A stretch of 64,000 nt of DNA from Mycobacteriaceae bacterium (GTDB lineage: Bacteria; Actinomycetota; Actinomycetes; Mycobacteriales; Mycobacteriaceae): positions 1 through 64,000 of the forward strand of contig JAFARC010000048.1 of NCBI GenBank assembly GCA_019245755.1, read 5' to 3'. Below the pieces are notes generated by a model. It was given only the letters and a program-made list of their open reading frames with translations, searched no databases and was not told the origin of the DNA. Position numbers and translations under genes: made by a program. Below are positions 19,944-27,903 of this stretch, in pieces (within the stretch, counting starts at the first letter, position 1; every line of letters starts with the position of its first letter).

Positions 19944-19968
19944 ATCATACTAACTAGAACAAGTTCGC
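19944..19968 (-). promoter_or_regulatory. Second mce4 promoter: -10 box and KstR-type operator before yrbE4B
   Basis: On the minus strand a TATGAT hexamer (19949-19944) lies 5 bp after a KstR-type site that reads TAGAACAAGTTCGC on the plus strand (19955-19968). The site matches TnnAACnnGTTnnA except at the last base. A TTGACA at 19976-19971 is 21 bp from the -10, longer than ideal. The block CGGATCATACTAACTAGAAC (19941-19960) matches 19 of 20 bases of the block before yrbE4A (21621-21640). Confidence 0.75.
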
Positions 19969-20042
19969 ACTGTCAAAGAACTGCGAAATGAGACATAACC
20001 AAAGCAAACGTCCAGCTCACAGCAATTAATCAAGCTCAACTC

Positions 20043-20056
20043 TGGAACGTGTTCTA
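20043..20056. promoter_or_regulatory. KstR operator, perfect consensus
   Basis: TGGAACGTGTTCTA fits TnnAACnnGTTnnA at every fixed position. It lies 74 bp upstream of the other operator in the yrbE4B promoter region, so the two could act together. No other start codon nearby is an obvious target. Confidence 0.75.
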
Positions 20057-20270
20057 GTGCGCTTGCCAGCGTCGGCGGCAACGCCCAACACCGTTCGGCC
20101 GCACCTCCTCACGCCCGCTGTCAGCAAAGCCTGACGGTGGGCTCGTCGTCGTCTCGAACCACCCGGGGAGTGGTCCAACGACCCCGACCCTGCTGGAGCG
20201 CTGTACCGAATGGCGTGCAGGGAGAATAGCGCGCCGGTGATCCCGTGTCCGAAAAATCACGTGGCGAAGC

Positions 20271-20777
20271 CTAGAAGCATTGCCTGGCGAAGTCGCATAT
20301 CAGCGGGTCCTGGTTCACCGGGAAGGGAATCGGCCCCTGAAAGGTGAGGCCGAATGATCCCCTGGTGAGCCCCGGCTGCAGCCCACAGACCGGGCCGTGG
20401 GTCACGGTGTGGGTGCCGTTGAGTGTGGCATCGTCGAACCGGTAGACGTCCGTCGACGCGGCTTTGCTGCCATCCGGGCAGGTGAAGCCATCGATCTTGT
20501 TGACCGACATGGTCCAGATGCCGTTCACCGTTCTGGCATCCCCCGAATAGGGTGGGTCGTCGCTCTCCGGTCCGCGATCTGGCGTTGTGCTTGACACATG
20601 CAGGACGCAACCGGCGGGAACGCAGGTCGGATAGATGGTCCAGGTGGACGGCGTGACGCCCGGTTCGTTGTAGGTGTACAAGCCCTGCATCGTTTCCCCC
20701 GCCGAGGCCGGGCTCGCCCACCCCACACCGAGGCCGGCGGCGATGACGGCCGCGCCCAGGGCCCGGATGATCATCAT
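20271..20777 (-). CDS. Secreted protein of unknown function within split mce4 operon
   Basis: A 168-residue protein with a clear signal peptide (ALGAAVIAAGLGVGWASPASA, cleavage near residue 26). The mature part is beta-rich, with Cys residues in CVPAGC, FTCPDG, PVCGLQ, ICDFARQC. The even number suggests disulphides in the envelope. It resembles a family of short secreted mycobacterial proteins with the TYNEPGVTPSTWTIYPTC signature that I recall without a known function. It starts 24 bp after yrbE4A with a strong GGGGGAGGAG ribosome site, so it is read from the yrbE4A KstR promoter. This gene is not part of the M. tuberculosis mce4 operon. Confidence 0.85.
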   Translation of the reverse strand: MMIIRALGAAVIAAGLGVGWASPASAGETMQGLYTYNEPGVTPSTWTIYPTCVPAGCVLHVSSTTPDRGPESDDPPYSGDARTVNGIWTMSVNKIDGFTCPDGSKAASTDVYRFDDATLNGTHTVTHGPVCGLQPGLTRGSFGLTFQGPIPFPVNQDPLICDFARQCF

Positions 20778-20801
20778 CGAGCTCCTCCCCCAAAACGGTC
20801 C

Positions 20802-21566
20802 CTACCGGTGCAGGATTTTCACACCGATCGCGGTCATCAACACGTTGATGACGAAAAGGCAGATGAACGCGTAGACGACGGTCTCGTTGACCGCGTTGCC
20901 GACGCCCTTCGGGCCGCCCTTGACGGTCAGTCCGCGATAGCAGCCCACCAGGCCGGCACAGACCCCGAACAGCAGCGCCTTGACCTCCGCGAGCATGAGT
21001 TCACCCAGCCCGGTCAACACCGTCAACCCGTTGATGAATGCCCCCGGATTGACGCCCTGGAGCAGCACGGAGAACACGTACCCGCCCGACAGGCCGATCG
21101 CGCACACCAGGCCGTTGAGCAGCAACGCGACCAACGTGGACGCCAACACCCGGGGCACCACCAGGCGCTGGATCGGGTCGATGCCCAGCACGCGCATTGC
21201 GTCGATCTCCTCGCGGATCGTGCGCGCACCCAAGTCGGCGCAGATCGCGGTGGCGCCCGCGCCCGCCACGACCAGCACGGTGCACACCGGCCCCAGCTGG
21301 GTGACCGTGCCGAACGCGGTGCCGGCGCCGGACAGGTCGGCAGCACCGATCTCGCGAAGCAGGATGTTGAGGGTGAAGGCCACCAGCACGGTGAACGGGA
21401 TCGCCACCAGCAGCGTGGGAAGAATCGATACCCGTGCGATCATCCAGGTCTGTTCGAGAAACTCCCCGATCTGGAACGGGCGCCGGAACATGGCGCGGAA
21501 GGTGTCCCCGGACATTTCGAAGAACCCACCCACAGCCCGGGCCGGAACCGCCAGTTGCTCTTTCAC
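20802..21566 (-). CDS. yrbE4A: MlaE-type permease YrbE4A
   Basis: Partner permease of the Mce4 sterol importer, 254 residues from a GTG start. The coupling motif region IREEIDAMRVLGIDPIQRLV is fully conserved, followed by the LVVPRVLAS element. Several transmembrane helices are evident. The GAGGGGGCC before the GTG could act as ribosome site. Equivalent to Rv3501c. In other mycobacteria yrbE4B should follow directly; here the next gene is a secreted protein and yrbE4B lies 1 kb downstream. Confidence 0.95.
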   Translation of the reverse strand: MKEQLAVPARAVGGFFEMSGDTFRAMFRRPFQIGEFLEQTWMIARVSILPTLLVAIPFTVLVAFTLNILLREIGAADLSGAGTAFGTVTQLGPVCTVLVVAGAGATAICADLGARTIREEIDAMRVLGIDPIQRLVVPRVLASTLVALLLNGLVCAIGLSGGYVFSVLLQGVNPGAFINGLTVLTGLGELMLAEVKALLFGVCAGLVGCYRGLTVKGGPKGVGNAVNETVVYAFICLFVINVLMTAIGVKILHR

Positions 21567-21623
21567 TCGGCCCCCTCGTGACGGTTCCTCGCCCCCAACG
21601 GAAGGGAAGCGCCCGCGGGACGG

Positions 21624-21648
21624 ATCATAGTAACTAGAACGTGTTCAG
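21624..21648 (-). promoter_or_regulatory. mce4 promoter: -10 box and KstR operator before yrbE4A
   Basis: On the minus strand TATGAT (21629-21624) lies 5 bp downstream of the operator written TAGAACGTGTTCAG on the plus strand (21635-21648), one base off TnnAACnnGTTnnA. KstR bound here would cover the -35 region and repress mce4 until the sterol CoA-thioester inducer forms. The operator sits only a few bases beyond the 3' end of the chsB1 gene. Confidence 0.8.
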
Positions 21649-21652
21649 GTGT

Positions 21653-22591
21653 CTAGTTCTCCATTAACGCCGTCGCCGCGAACGTCCGGCCCTCATCGCG
21701 GTCCGCGAAGTACTTCTGCAGCGTCGCGCTGAGATCGGCGGGCGCCCATGCACCGGCGTCGGCGGTGAACCGGTGCTCCGCGGTGGGTGCCGCCACCAGG
21801 GTGACCGACGGACCGTAGACGATGAACAACTGACCGTTGACCGCGGCGGCCGCCGGCGACGCGAGGAATCCGACCAGCGTGACGACGTGGTCGGTGGAGA
21901 GCGGATCGACTCCGCCGTCGGGCACGTCCGGGGCTTCCCCGAAGACGTCGGCGGTCATCGCGGTGCGGGCCCGTGGGCAGATCGCGTTCGCGCAGACCCC
22001 GTATCGACCCAGCGCCCGCGCGGCCGACAGGGTCAGCGCGGTGATGCCGGCCTTGGCGGCACCGTAGTTCGCCTGCCCGACTGGACCGGACAACCCCGCC
22101 TCTGACGACGTGTTGACCAGCCGGCCGTACACCTGGCCGTCCGACTCCTTGGCTTTAGCCCGCCAGTAGGCGGCGGCGTTGCGGGTGAGCAGGAAGTGTC
22201 CCCGCAGGTGAACATTGATGACCAGGTCCCAGTCCTCATCGGACATGTTGAACAACATCCGGTCGCGGGTGACGCCGGCGTTGTTGACGACGATGTCGAG
22301 CCCGCCCTTGCCTTGCGCGGCGGACAGCAGTTCGTCGGCGGTGGCGCGCTGGCTGACGTCGCCGGGCACCGGGACGGCGTAGCCGCCGGCGGCCGCGATC
22401 TCGTCCAGCACGTCAGAGTTCTTCAGCGCCGAGTCGACGTCGTTGACCACCACGGTCGCCCCGGACCGGGCCAAGCCGATCGCCTCGGCACGGCCGAGCC
22501 CGGCGGCCGCGCCGGTTACCACGGCCACCCGCCCGGACAGATCCGTCTGTTCAGCCCCTTGGCCGGCGCCTGACCCCTCGGATTGGCTCAA
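21653..22591 (-). CDS. chsB1: Sterol side-chain 3-hydroxyacyl-CoA dehydrogenase ChsB1 (Hsd4A-type SDR)
   Basis: SDR of 312 residues that oxidises the 3-hydroxyacyl-CoA formed after hydration of the steroid side chain, giving the beta-keto thioester that thiolase FadA5 cleaves. Cofactor motif VTGAAAGLGRAEA is near the N terminus and the catalytic Tyr/Lys are in NYGAAK. A GTG 13 codons upstream would overlap fdxD and lacks a ribosome site. The TTG at 22591 has AGAGGT just after the fdxD stop, so it is preferred. Equivalent to Rv3502c and probable operon partner of fdxD. Confidence 0.88.
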   Translation of the reverse strand: MSQSEGSGAGQGAEQTDLSGRVAVVTGAAAGLGRAEAIGLARSGATVVVNDVDSALKNSDVLDEIAAAGGYAVPVPGDVSQRATADELLSAAQGKGGLDIVVNNAGVTRDRMLFNMSDEDWDLVINVHLRGHFLLTRNAAAYWRAKAKESDGQVYGRLVNTSSEAGLSGPVGQANYGAAKAGITALTLSAARALGRYGVCANAICPRARTAMTADVFGEAPDVPDGGVDPLSTDHVVTLVGFLASPAAAAVNGQLFIVYGPSVTLVAAPTAEHRFTADAGAWAPADLSATLQKYFADRDEGRTFAATALMEN

Positions 22592-22604
22592 CTTATGAAT
22601 ACCT

Positions 22605-22796
22605 CTAGTCCTTGCGCAGTAACGCCGCACGCGGGCACTCGGCGATGGCCTGCTCGGCCAGCTGCTCTTTGTCCGTCGGTATCGGATCGGCCTTCACGAC
22701 CGCGTAATCCTCGTCATCGAGATCAAAAAGGTCCGGCGAGATCCCGACGCATACCGCGTTGCCCTCGCACCGGTCACGGTCCACTTCAACCCGCAC
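22605..22796 (-). CDS. fdxD: Small ferredoxin FdxD
   Basis: A 63-residue ferredoxin of the mycobacterial 3Fe-4S type. Cysteines in CEGNAVC and the C-terminal AECP, with the P-D-L-F segment between, follow the usual spacing. The usual third position of a 4Fe cluster is replaced by Asn. Such ferredoxins pass electrons to P450s; CYP125 and CYP142 of this region are candidate partners (inference). GTG start with a strong AGGAGG site upstream. Equivalent to Rv3503c and likely co-transcribed with chsB1 from the promoter shared with chsE4. Confidence 0.9.
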   Translation of the reverse strand: MRVEVDRDRCEGNAVCVGISPDLFDLDDEDYAVVKADPIPTDKEQLAEQAIAECPRAALLRKD

Positions 22797-22887
22797 GACA
22801 ACCTCCTCGTACTAGCCGGACGCCCAGCACCACAATACGGCCGGAGCGGGACGCCGTGGGTCGCGAAGCGTCGCTGGACCCCAAGAC

Positions 22888-22901
22888 TAGAACGTGTTAC
22901 A
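22888..22901. promoter_or_regulatory. KstR operator between fdxD and chsE4
   Basis: TAGAACGTGTTACA matches TnnAACnnGTTnnA perfectly. It lies in the 150-bp divergent gap, about 45 bp before the chsE4 start and 91 bp before fdxD, so it can control both directions. Confidence 0.85.
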
Positions 22902-22946
22902 ACCGGGGTGGTCGACCGGGTACCCATGAAGACTAAGGACAAGGCG

Positions 22947-24128
22947 ATGCGGATTGGCTACACCCCTGAGCAGGAGGAGTTGCGCCGCGAAGTGCGGTCC
23001 TACTTCGCCAAGCTGATGACCCCCGAGCGCACCGAGGCGCTGAGCATGACGTCGGGCGAGTACGGGACCGGCAACGCGTACCGGGAGACGGTCGCGCAGA
23101 TGGGCCACGACGGCTGGTTGGCTCTCGGCTGGCCGAAGGAATACGGCGGTCAGGCGCGCTCGGCGATGGATCAGCTGATCTTCACCGACGAAGCCGCGAT
23201 CGCGGGGGCGCCGGTGCCGTTCCTGACCATCAACAGCGTCGCGCCGACGATCATGGCGTTTGGCACCGACGAGCAGAAGCGTTTGTACCTGCCGAAGATC
23301 GCCGCCGGCGAACTGCACTTTTCGATCGGCTACTCCGAGCCCGGTGCGGGTACCGATCTGGCCGCGTTACGCACGACCGCGGTGCGTGATGGCGACGAGT
23401 ACGTGGTCAACGGCCAGAAAATGTGGACGAGCTTGATCCAGTATGCCGACTACGTGTGGCTGGCGGCGCGCACCAACCCAGAGGCCAAGAAGCACCGCGG
23501 TATCTCGATGCTGATCGTGCCCACCGACGCGCCGGGCTTCTCCTGGACGCCGGTGCACACCATGGCCGGCCCGGACACCAGCGCCACCTATTACCAAGAT
23601 GTGCGGGTGCCCGCGGCCAACCTGGTCGGTGAGGAGAACGGCGGCTGGAAGCTGGTGACCAACCAGCTCAACCACGAACGCGTCGCGCTGGTGTCGGCCC
23701 AGCCGATCTTCCTGGCGCTCAACGCGGTGCGCGAGTGGGCGCAAAACACCAAGGATGTTCACGGATCGCGGCTGATCGACTCCGAATGGGTGCAGTTGAA
23801 CCTTGCCCGGGTGCACGCCAAGGCCGAGGTCCTCAAGCTCATCAACTGGGAACTGGCCTCCAGCGACGACGCTGCGCCGTCACCGGCCGACGCGTCGGCG
23901 GCGAAGGTGTTCGGCACCGAGCTGGCCACCGAGGCCTACCGCCTGCTGATGGAGGTGCTCGGCACGGCCGCGACGGTTCGGCAGGATTCGCCGGGGGCGC
24001 TGCTGCGCGGGCGCGTCGAGCGGATGCACCGGGCGTGCCTGATTTTAACGTTCGGCGGCGGCACCAACGAGATTCAGCGCGACATCATTGGGATGGTCGC
24101 CCTCGGCCTGCCCCGCGCCAACCGCTGA
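22947..24128 (+). CDS. chsE4: Acyl-CoA dehydrogenase FadE26 (ChsE4)
   Basis: One half of the ChsE4-ChsE5 flavoenzyme, an alpha2beta2 acyl-CoA dehydrogenase that oxidises the first-cycle steroid-26-oyl-CoA thioester. The 393-residue protein has the FAD/substrate segment IGYSEPGAGTDLAALRTTA, VNGQKMWTS, and the C-terminal GGGTNEIQRDIIG. The ATG chosen has AAGGA seven bases upstream and begins MRIGYTPEQEEL as in relatives. Two earlier in-frame starts lack a ribosome site. Equivalent to Rv3504; chsE5 follows after 35 bp. Confidence 0.93.
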   Translation: MRIGYTPEQEELRREVRSYFAKLMTPERTEALSMTSGEYGTGNAYRETVAQMGHDGWLALGWPKEYGGQARSAMDQLIFTDEAAIAGAPVPFLTINSVAPTIMAFGTDEQKRLYLPKIAAGELHFSIGYSEPGAGTDLAALRTTAVRDGDEYVVNGQKMWTSLIQYADYVWLAARTNPEAKKHRGISMLIVPTDAPGFSWTPVHTMAGPDTSATYYQDVRVPAANLVGEENGGWKLVTNQLNHERVALVSAQPIFLALNAVREWAQNTKDVHGSRLIDSEWVQLNLARVHAKAEVLKLINWELASSDDAAPSPADASAAKVFGTELATEAYRLLMEVLGTAATVRQDSPGALLRGRVERMHRACLILTFGGGTNEIQRDIIGMVALGLPRANR

Positions 24129-24163
24129 GCGCTCCGGGAGCGCCGATAAGAACAGAGGACCCC

Positions 24164-25249
24164 ATGGATTTCACGACGACCGAGGCGGCCGACGACCTCT
24201 CGGGCCTGGTGCGAACGATCACCGAGTCGGTGTGCACGCCGGAGCACCAGCGCGATCTCGACAAGCTCGACCAGCGGGTGGATCGGGACCTGTGGCGCAA
24301 GCTGGTCGACGCCGACGTGCTGAGTGCCGTCGTGCCGGAGTCGTTGGGTGGCGGTGGTTTCGGTGTGCTCGAGCAGGTGGCGGTGCTTGTCGCGCTGGGC
24401 CGGCAACTGGCCGCGGTGCCGTACCTGGAGTCCGTCGTGCTGGCGGCGGGAGCGCTCGCCAACTTCGGCTCCCCGCAGCTGCAGCGGGACTGGGCAATAC
24501 CGGCGGTCAACGGGGAGAAGACCCTCACCGTCGCGCTTCAGGGTGAGATGGGTCAGGGGCCGGTGCACGCCAGCGCCGCGGGGCTCACCGGCACCCGCAC
24601 CCTCGTCGGCTATGCCCCCGTCGCCGATGCGTTTCTGGTGCCCGCCGAAACCGACTCCGGGGTCCAGGTTTTCCTGGTATCGGCCCAGGACGACGGAGTG
24701 TCGGTGACCGCGCTGGACACCACCGGCCAGGGCAGCGTCGGGCAACTCGAACTGCAGGGCGCGCAGCTCGACACCGGGCGGCTGGTCGGCGGCAGCGAGG
24801 TGGCCGAGTGGCTCGCCTCTCGGGCAACCCTCGGCCAGACGGCATTCCAGCTCGGCGTGCTCGAACGCGCGCTGCAGCTCACCGCGGAGTATGCCCGCGA
24901 CCGTGAGCAATTCGGCCGCCCGATTGGCAGCTTTCAAGCGGTGGCGCAGCGCTTGGCTGACGGCTACATCGACGTCAAGGGTCTGCGGTTGACGCTGACC
25001 CAGGCCGCCTGGCGGCTCGCCGAGAATCTGCCCGCCGACGTCGAGGTCGCCACCGCCGCGTTCTGGGCGGCCGACGCCGGGCACCGCGTCGCCCACACCG
25101 CGGTGCACGTTCACGGCGGCGTCGGCATCGACGTCGACCACCCGGTGCACCGGTACTTCCTCGCGGCGAAGCAGACCGAGTTCGCGCTGGCCGGTGCCAC
25201 CGGGCAGCTGCGGCGCATCGGCCGGGAACTGGCCGACACGCCGGCCTGA
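24164..25249 (+). CDS. chsE5: Acyl-CoA dehydrogenase FadE27 (ChsE5)
   Basis: Second subunit of ChsE4-ChsE5. The 361-residue protein keeps the acyl-CoA dehydrogenase fold but in the shorter, diverged form typical of the partner subunit. YARDREQFGRPIGSFQAVAQ and HGGVGIDVDHPVHRY are the FAD-contact helices. AGAGGA precedes the ATG at the expected distance, although the frame is open into chsE4. Equivalent to Rv3505. fadD17 starts 3 bp after its stop, so the three genes are one operon. Confidence 0.93.
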   Translation: MDFTTTEAADDLSGLVRTITESVCTPEHQRDLDKLDQRVDRDLWRKLVDADVLSAVVPESLGGGGFGVLEQVAVLVALGRQLAAVPYLESVVLAAGALANFGSPQLQRDWAIPAVNGEKTLTVALQGEMGQGPVHASAAGLTGTRTLVGYAPVADAFLVPAETDSGVQVFLVSAQDDGVSVTALDTTGQGSVGQLELQGAQLDTGRLVGGSEVAEWLASRATLGQTAFQLGVLERALQLTAEYARDREQFGRPIGSFQAVAQRLADGYIDVKGLRLTLTQAAWRLAENLPADVEVATAAFWAADAGHRVAHTAVHVHGGVGIDVDHPVHRYFLAAKQTEFALAGATGQLRRIGRELADTPA

Positions 25250-25252
25250 TCG

Positions 25253-26761
25253 GTGACCGAGGACGTTCCCACCGTCACCGGGCTGTTGACCGCGATATCC
25301 GACGTCGACGCTCGGGGCGTGTACTTCGAGGACTCGTTCACCGGCTGGCGCGAGCACATCCGGCGCGGAGCCGCGGTCGCCGCCGCGCTGCGTGCGCGGT
25401 TGGATCCCCGCCGGCCCCCGCACGTCGGGGTGCTGCTGCAGAACACTCCGTTCTTCTCGGAAGTGCTCGTCGCGGCCGCGCTCTGCGGAATCGTTCCGGT
25501 GGGCCTCAATCCAATTCGGCGCGGCGCGGCCCTGTCCCGCGACATCAGCCACGCCGCCTGTCAGGTGGTGCTGGCCGACGCCGCGTCGGCGGCCTGCCTC
25601 GACGACATCGACCACGTCGACGTTGATTCCCCGCAGTGGGCGGCCGAGCTGGCGGCACACCAGCACGCTCCGGTGATCGCGCGCACCGCCAAGCCCACCG
25701 ACGTGTTCATGCTGATCTACACCTCGGGGACCAGCGGCGATCCGAAGGCGGTCATCTGCAGCCAGGGCAAGGTGGCGATCGCCGGGGTGACCATGACGCA
25801 ACGCTTCGCCCTGGGCCCCGACGACGTCTGCTATGTCTCGATGCCGCTGTTCCATTCCAACGCGGTGCTCGTCGGATGGTCGGTGGCGCTGGCCTGCCAG
25901 GGCTCGATGGTGCTGCGGCGCAAATTCTCTGCGTCCCAGTTCATCCCGGACGTCCGCCGCTACGGCGCGACGTATGCCAATTACGTCGGCAAGCCGCTGT
26001 CGTATGTGCTGGCCACCCCGGAGCGTCCCGACGACGCGGACAATCCGCTGAAGGCGGTGTACGGCAACGAGGCTGCCCCGGGGGACGTCGAGCGGTTCGC
26101 CATCAGGTTCAACACGGTGGTGGTGGATGGGTTCGGCTCCACCGAGGGTGGCGTGGCGATCAGCCGCACCTCCGACACCCCGCAGGGCGCGCTGGGCCCG
26201 CTGCCCGAGGGAACCGACATCGTCGACCCCGGCACCGGCGAGTCATGTCCGCCAGGCATCACCGGCGAGCTCGTAAACGTCTCGGGCACAGGCCGGTTCG
26301 AGGGCTACTACAACGATCCGGAGGCGGAGGCCGAGCGGCTCGCCGGCGGCGTCTACCACAGCGGTGACCTGGCATACCGTGACGCGGCCGGGTACGTGTA
26401 TTTCGCGGGCCGGCTCGGCGACTGGATGCGCGTGGACGGCGAGAACCTCGGTGCGGCGCCCATTGAGCGCGTTTTGCTGCGCTACCCGGACGTGCTGGAG
26501 GTCGCGGTCTATGGGATCCCGGCACCCGACATCGGCGATCAGGTGATGGCGGCGTTGACGCTGGCCGACGACGCGAAGTTCGACCCTGCCGCCTTCCGTG
26601 AATTCCTGGCCGCCCAACCCGACCTCGGACCCAAGCAGTGGCCGTCGTACGTGCGGGTCAGCGCGGCGCTGCCGCAAACCGAGACCTTCAAGGTGATCAA
26701 GCGGCAGTTGGCCGCCGAGGGCACCGCCTGCCCCGATCCGGTATACCGAATTCCTCGCTAG
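25253..26761 (+). CDS. fadD17: Steroid-CoA ligase FadD17
   Basis: Acyl-AMP-forming CoA ligase, 502 residues, activating steroid side-chain carboxylates, reported mostly for five-carbon side chains. The P-loop is YTSGTSGDPKAV. Later motifs are YHSGDLAYRDAAGYVYFAGR and GDWMRVDGENLGAAPIE. The C-terminal catalytic Lys lies in ETFKVIKRQL. GTG start directly after chsE5. Equivalent to Rv3506. It is convergent with the NPD flavoprotein gene (20-bp gap). Confidence 0.93.
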   Translation: MTEDVPTVTGLLTAISDVDARGVYFEDSFTGWREHIRRGAAVAAALRARLDPRRPPHVGVLLQNTPFFSEVLVAAALCGIVPVGLNPIRRGAALSRDISHAACQVVLADAASAACLDDIDHVDVDSPQWAAELAAHQHAPVIARTAKPTDVFMLIYTSGTSGDPKAVICSQGKVAIAGVTMTQRFALGPDDVCYVSMPLFHSNAVLVGWSVALACQGSMVLRRKFSASQFIPDVRRYGATYANYVGKPLSYVLATPERPDDADNPLKAVYGNEAAPGDVERFAIRFNTVVVDGFGSTEGGVAISRTSDTPQGALGPLPEGTDIVDPGTGESCPPGITGELVNVSGTGRFEGYYNDPEAEAERLAGGVYHSGDLAYRDAAGYVYFAGRLGDWMRVDGENLGAAPIERVLLRYPDVLEVAVYGIPAPDIGDQVMAALTLADDAKFDPAAFREFLAAQPDLGPKQWPSYVRVSAALPQTETFKVIKRQLAAEGTACPDPVYRIPR

Positions 26762-26781
26762 TTCGCGCCCACCCGCCCTGC

Positions 26782-27903
26782 CTAGAGCTCGGCGATCTCG
26801 TCCAGCTGGCGCCGGGCCGCCTCGAAGCCGCTGACCAGCTCGGCGATGATGTCGGCAACCGGCCGGATCTCGTTCATCCGCCCGACGATCTGACCCACCG
26901 GCATCGCCACCGCGGTCGGGTCGCCGCCCTCGTTCATTCGCTGATGCGCCTCGCTGACCAGGATGTTCTGCAGCGGCATCGGCAGGGGCTCCGGCGCGTC
27001 GGGGGCGTCCCACGCGTCGGTCCACCGACTCCTGAGCAGACGCGCCGGCTTCCCGGTGTAGATCCGACGGCGCACGGTGTCGCTGGACGTCGCGTTCAGC
27101 AGCGCCTCCTGGATTACCGAGACGCCGCTTTCCCGCCGCACCCCGAGGTCGTATTCCGCCGACGTCAGGAATGCCGAACCCATCCACACACCGGAGGCCC
27201 CGAGCGCCAGCGCGGCGGCGACCTGCCTGCCGCTGCCGATGCCCCCGGCGGCCAGCACGGGCGCCTTACCCTCCAGCGCGTCAACGACCTCCGGCACCAG
27301 CACCATCGACGCGATCTCGCCGGTGTGCCCGCCGGCTTCGTGGCCCTGCGCAACCACGATGTCGACGCCGTTTTCCACGTGCCGCACCGCGTGTTTGGCG
27401 CTTCCTGCCAGCGCCGCCACCGGAACACCGCGTTCGTGGACCTGGTCGATGACGTCCTTGGGCGGCGAGCCGAGCGCGTTCGCGATCAGCTTGATCGGGT
27501 GCTTCAGCGCCACCTCGACGTGCGAACGGGCCACCGAATGCAGCCAGCCGAGCACCCCTTGCGAGCGCTTCTCGTCGTCGGGCAGTTCAGGCACGCCCAG
27601 CTCGGCGAGGGTCTTGGCGACGAAGTCGCGATGCGTATGCGGGATCAGCTTATCGATGTCGACCGCGGTGCCCTCGGCGGGAACCTTGGCCGGCATCACG
27701 ACATCGACGCCGTAGGGCTTGCCGTCCGTGTTGTCGTCCATCCAGGCCAGCACGGTGTCGAGCTGCTCGGCCTCGTTGAACCGCACACAACCCAGCACAC
27801 CCAACGCGCCGGCCTTGCTGACCGCCGCGGCAACCTTTTCCGAGGGCGTGAAAACGAAGATCGGAAACTGGATCCCGAAGCGGTCACACAGCTCGGTGCG
27901 CAT
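26782..27903 (-). CDS. Nitronate monooxygenase (NPD)-family FMN protein coupled to fadD19
   Basis: A 373-residue TIM-barrel flavoprotein of the nitronate monooxygenase/2-nitropropane dioxygenase family. FMN phosphate-binding segments are AQGHEAGGHTG and VLAAGGIGSGRQVAAAL, and the C-terminal MPVGQIVGRMNEIRP is also visible. Its ATG overlaps the fadD19 stop (TAATG), so it is translated with the sterol-CoA ligase. In the same regulon another NPD-family protein (IpdC, Rv3553) is a ring-degradation enzyme and not a nitronate oxidase, so a steroid CoA-thioester is the best guess here. M. tuberculosis has PE_PGRS genes in this interval. Confidence 0.85.
   Translation of the reverse strand: MRTELCDRFGIQFPIFVFTPSEKVAAAVSKAGALGVLGCVRFNEAEQLDTVLAWMDDNTDGKPYGVDVVMPAKVPAEGTAVDIDKLIPHTHRDFVAKTLAELGVPELPDDEKRSQGVLGWLHSVARSHVEVALKHPIKLIANALGSPPKDVIDQVHERGVPVAALAGSAKHAVRHVENGVDIVVAQGHEAGGHTGEIASMVLVPEVVDALEGKAPVLAAGGIGSGRQVAAALALGASGVWMGSAFLTSAEYDLGVRRESGVSVIQEALLNATSSDTVRRRIYTGKPARLLRSRWTDAWDAPDAPEPLPMPLQNILVSEAHQRMNEGGDPTAVAMPVGQIVGRMNEIRPVADIIAELVSGFEAARRQLDEIAEL

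Larger units (their letters stand above)
19775..20270. other. 496-bp non-coding spacer inside the mce4 locus
   Basis: No convincing gene lies here. Reading toward yrbE4B (minus strand), it holds a perfect KstR operator (20043-20056), an AT-rich stretch (about 19970-20040), a second operator fused to a TATGAT -10 box (19944-19968), and a short hairpin CTCAC-TTC-GTGAG (19927-19939) at the predicted 5' end of the transcript. A second hairpin with arms GTGGGA and TCCCAC (19870-19889) lies in the leader. Weak stems at 20120-20135 and 20158-20174 follow the secreted-protein gene. None has a T-tract that would mark an intrinsic terminator. Confidence 0.75.

Noticed and set aside
20054..20260. 68-codon minus-strand ORF between the yrbE4B promoter and the secreted-protein gene
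   Set aside because: It begins after the secreted gene and runs into a perfect KstR operator, without ribosome site or signal; low-complexity Arg/Val content.
22592..22630. Upstream GTG start for chsB1 giving 13 more residues
   Set aside because: It overlaps fdxD by 26 bases and lacks a ribosome site; the TTG at 22591 has AGAGGT at good distance.
24074..25855. 593-codon antisense frame across chsE5 and fadD17
   Set aside because: Antisense to conserved genes; residues dominated by Gly/Arg/Val/His without recognisable domain.
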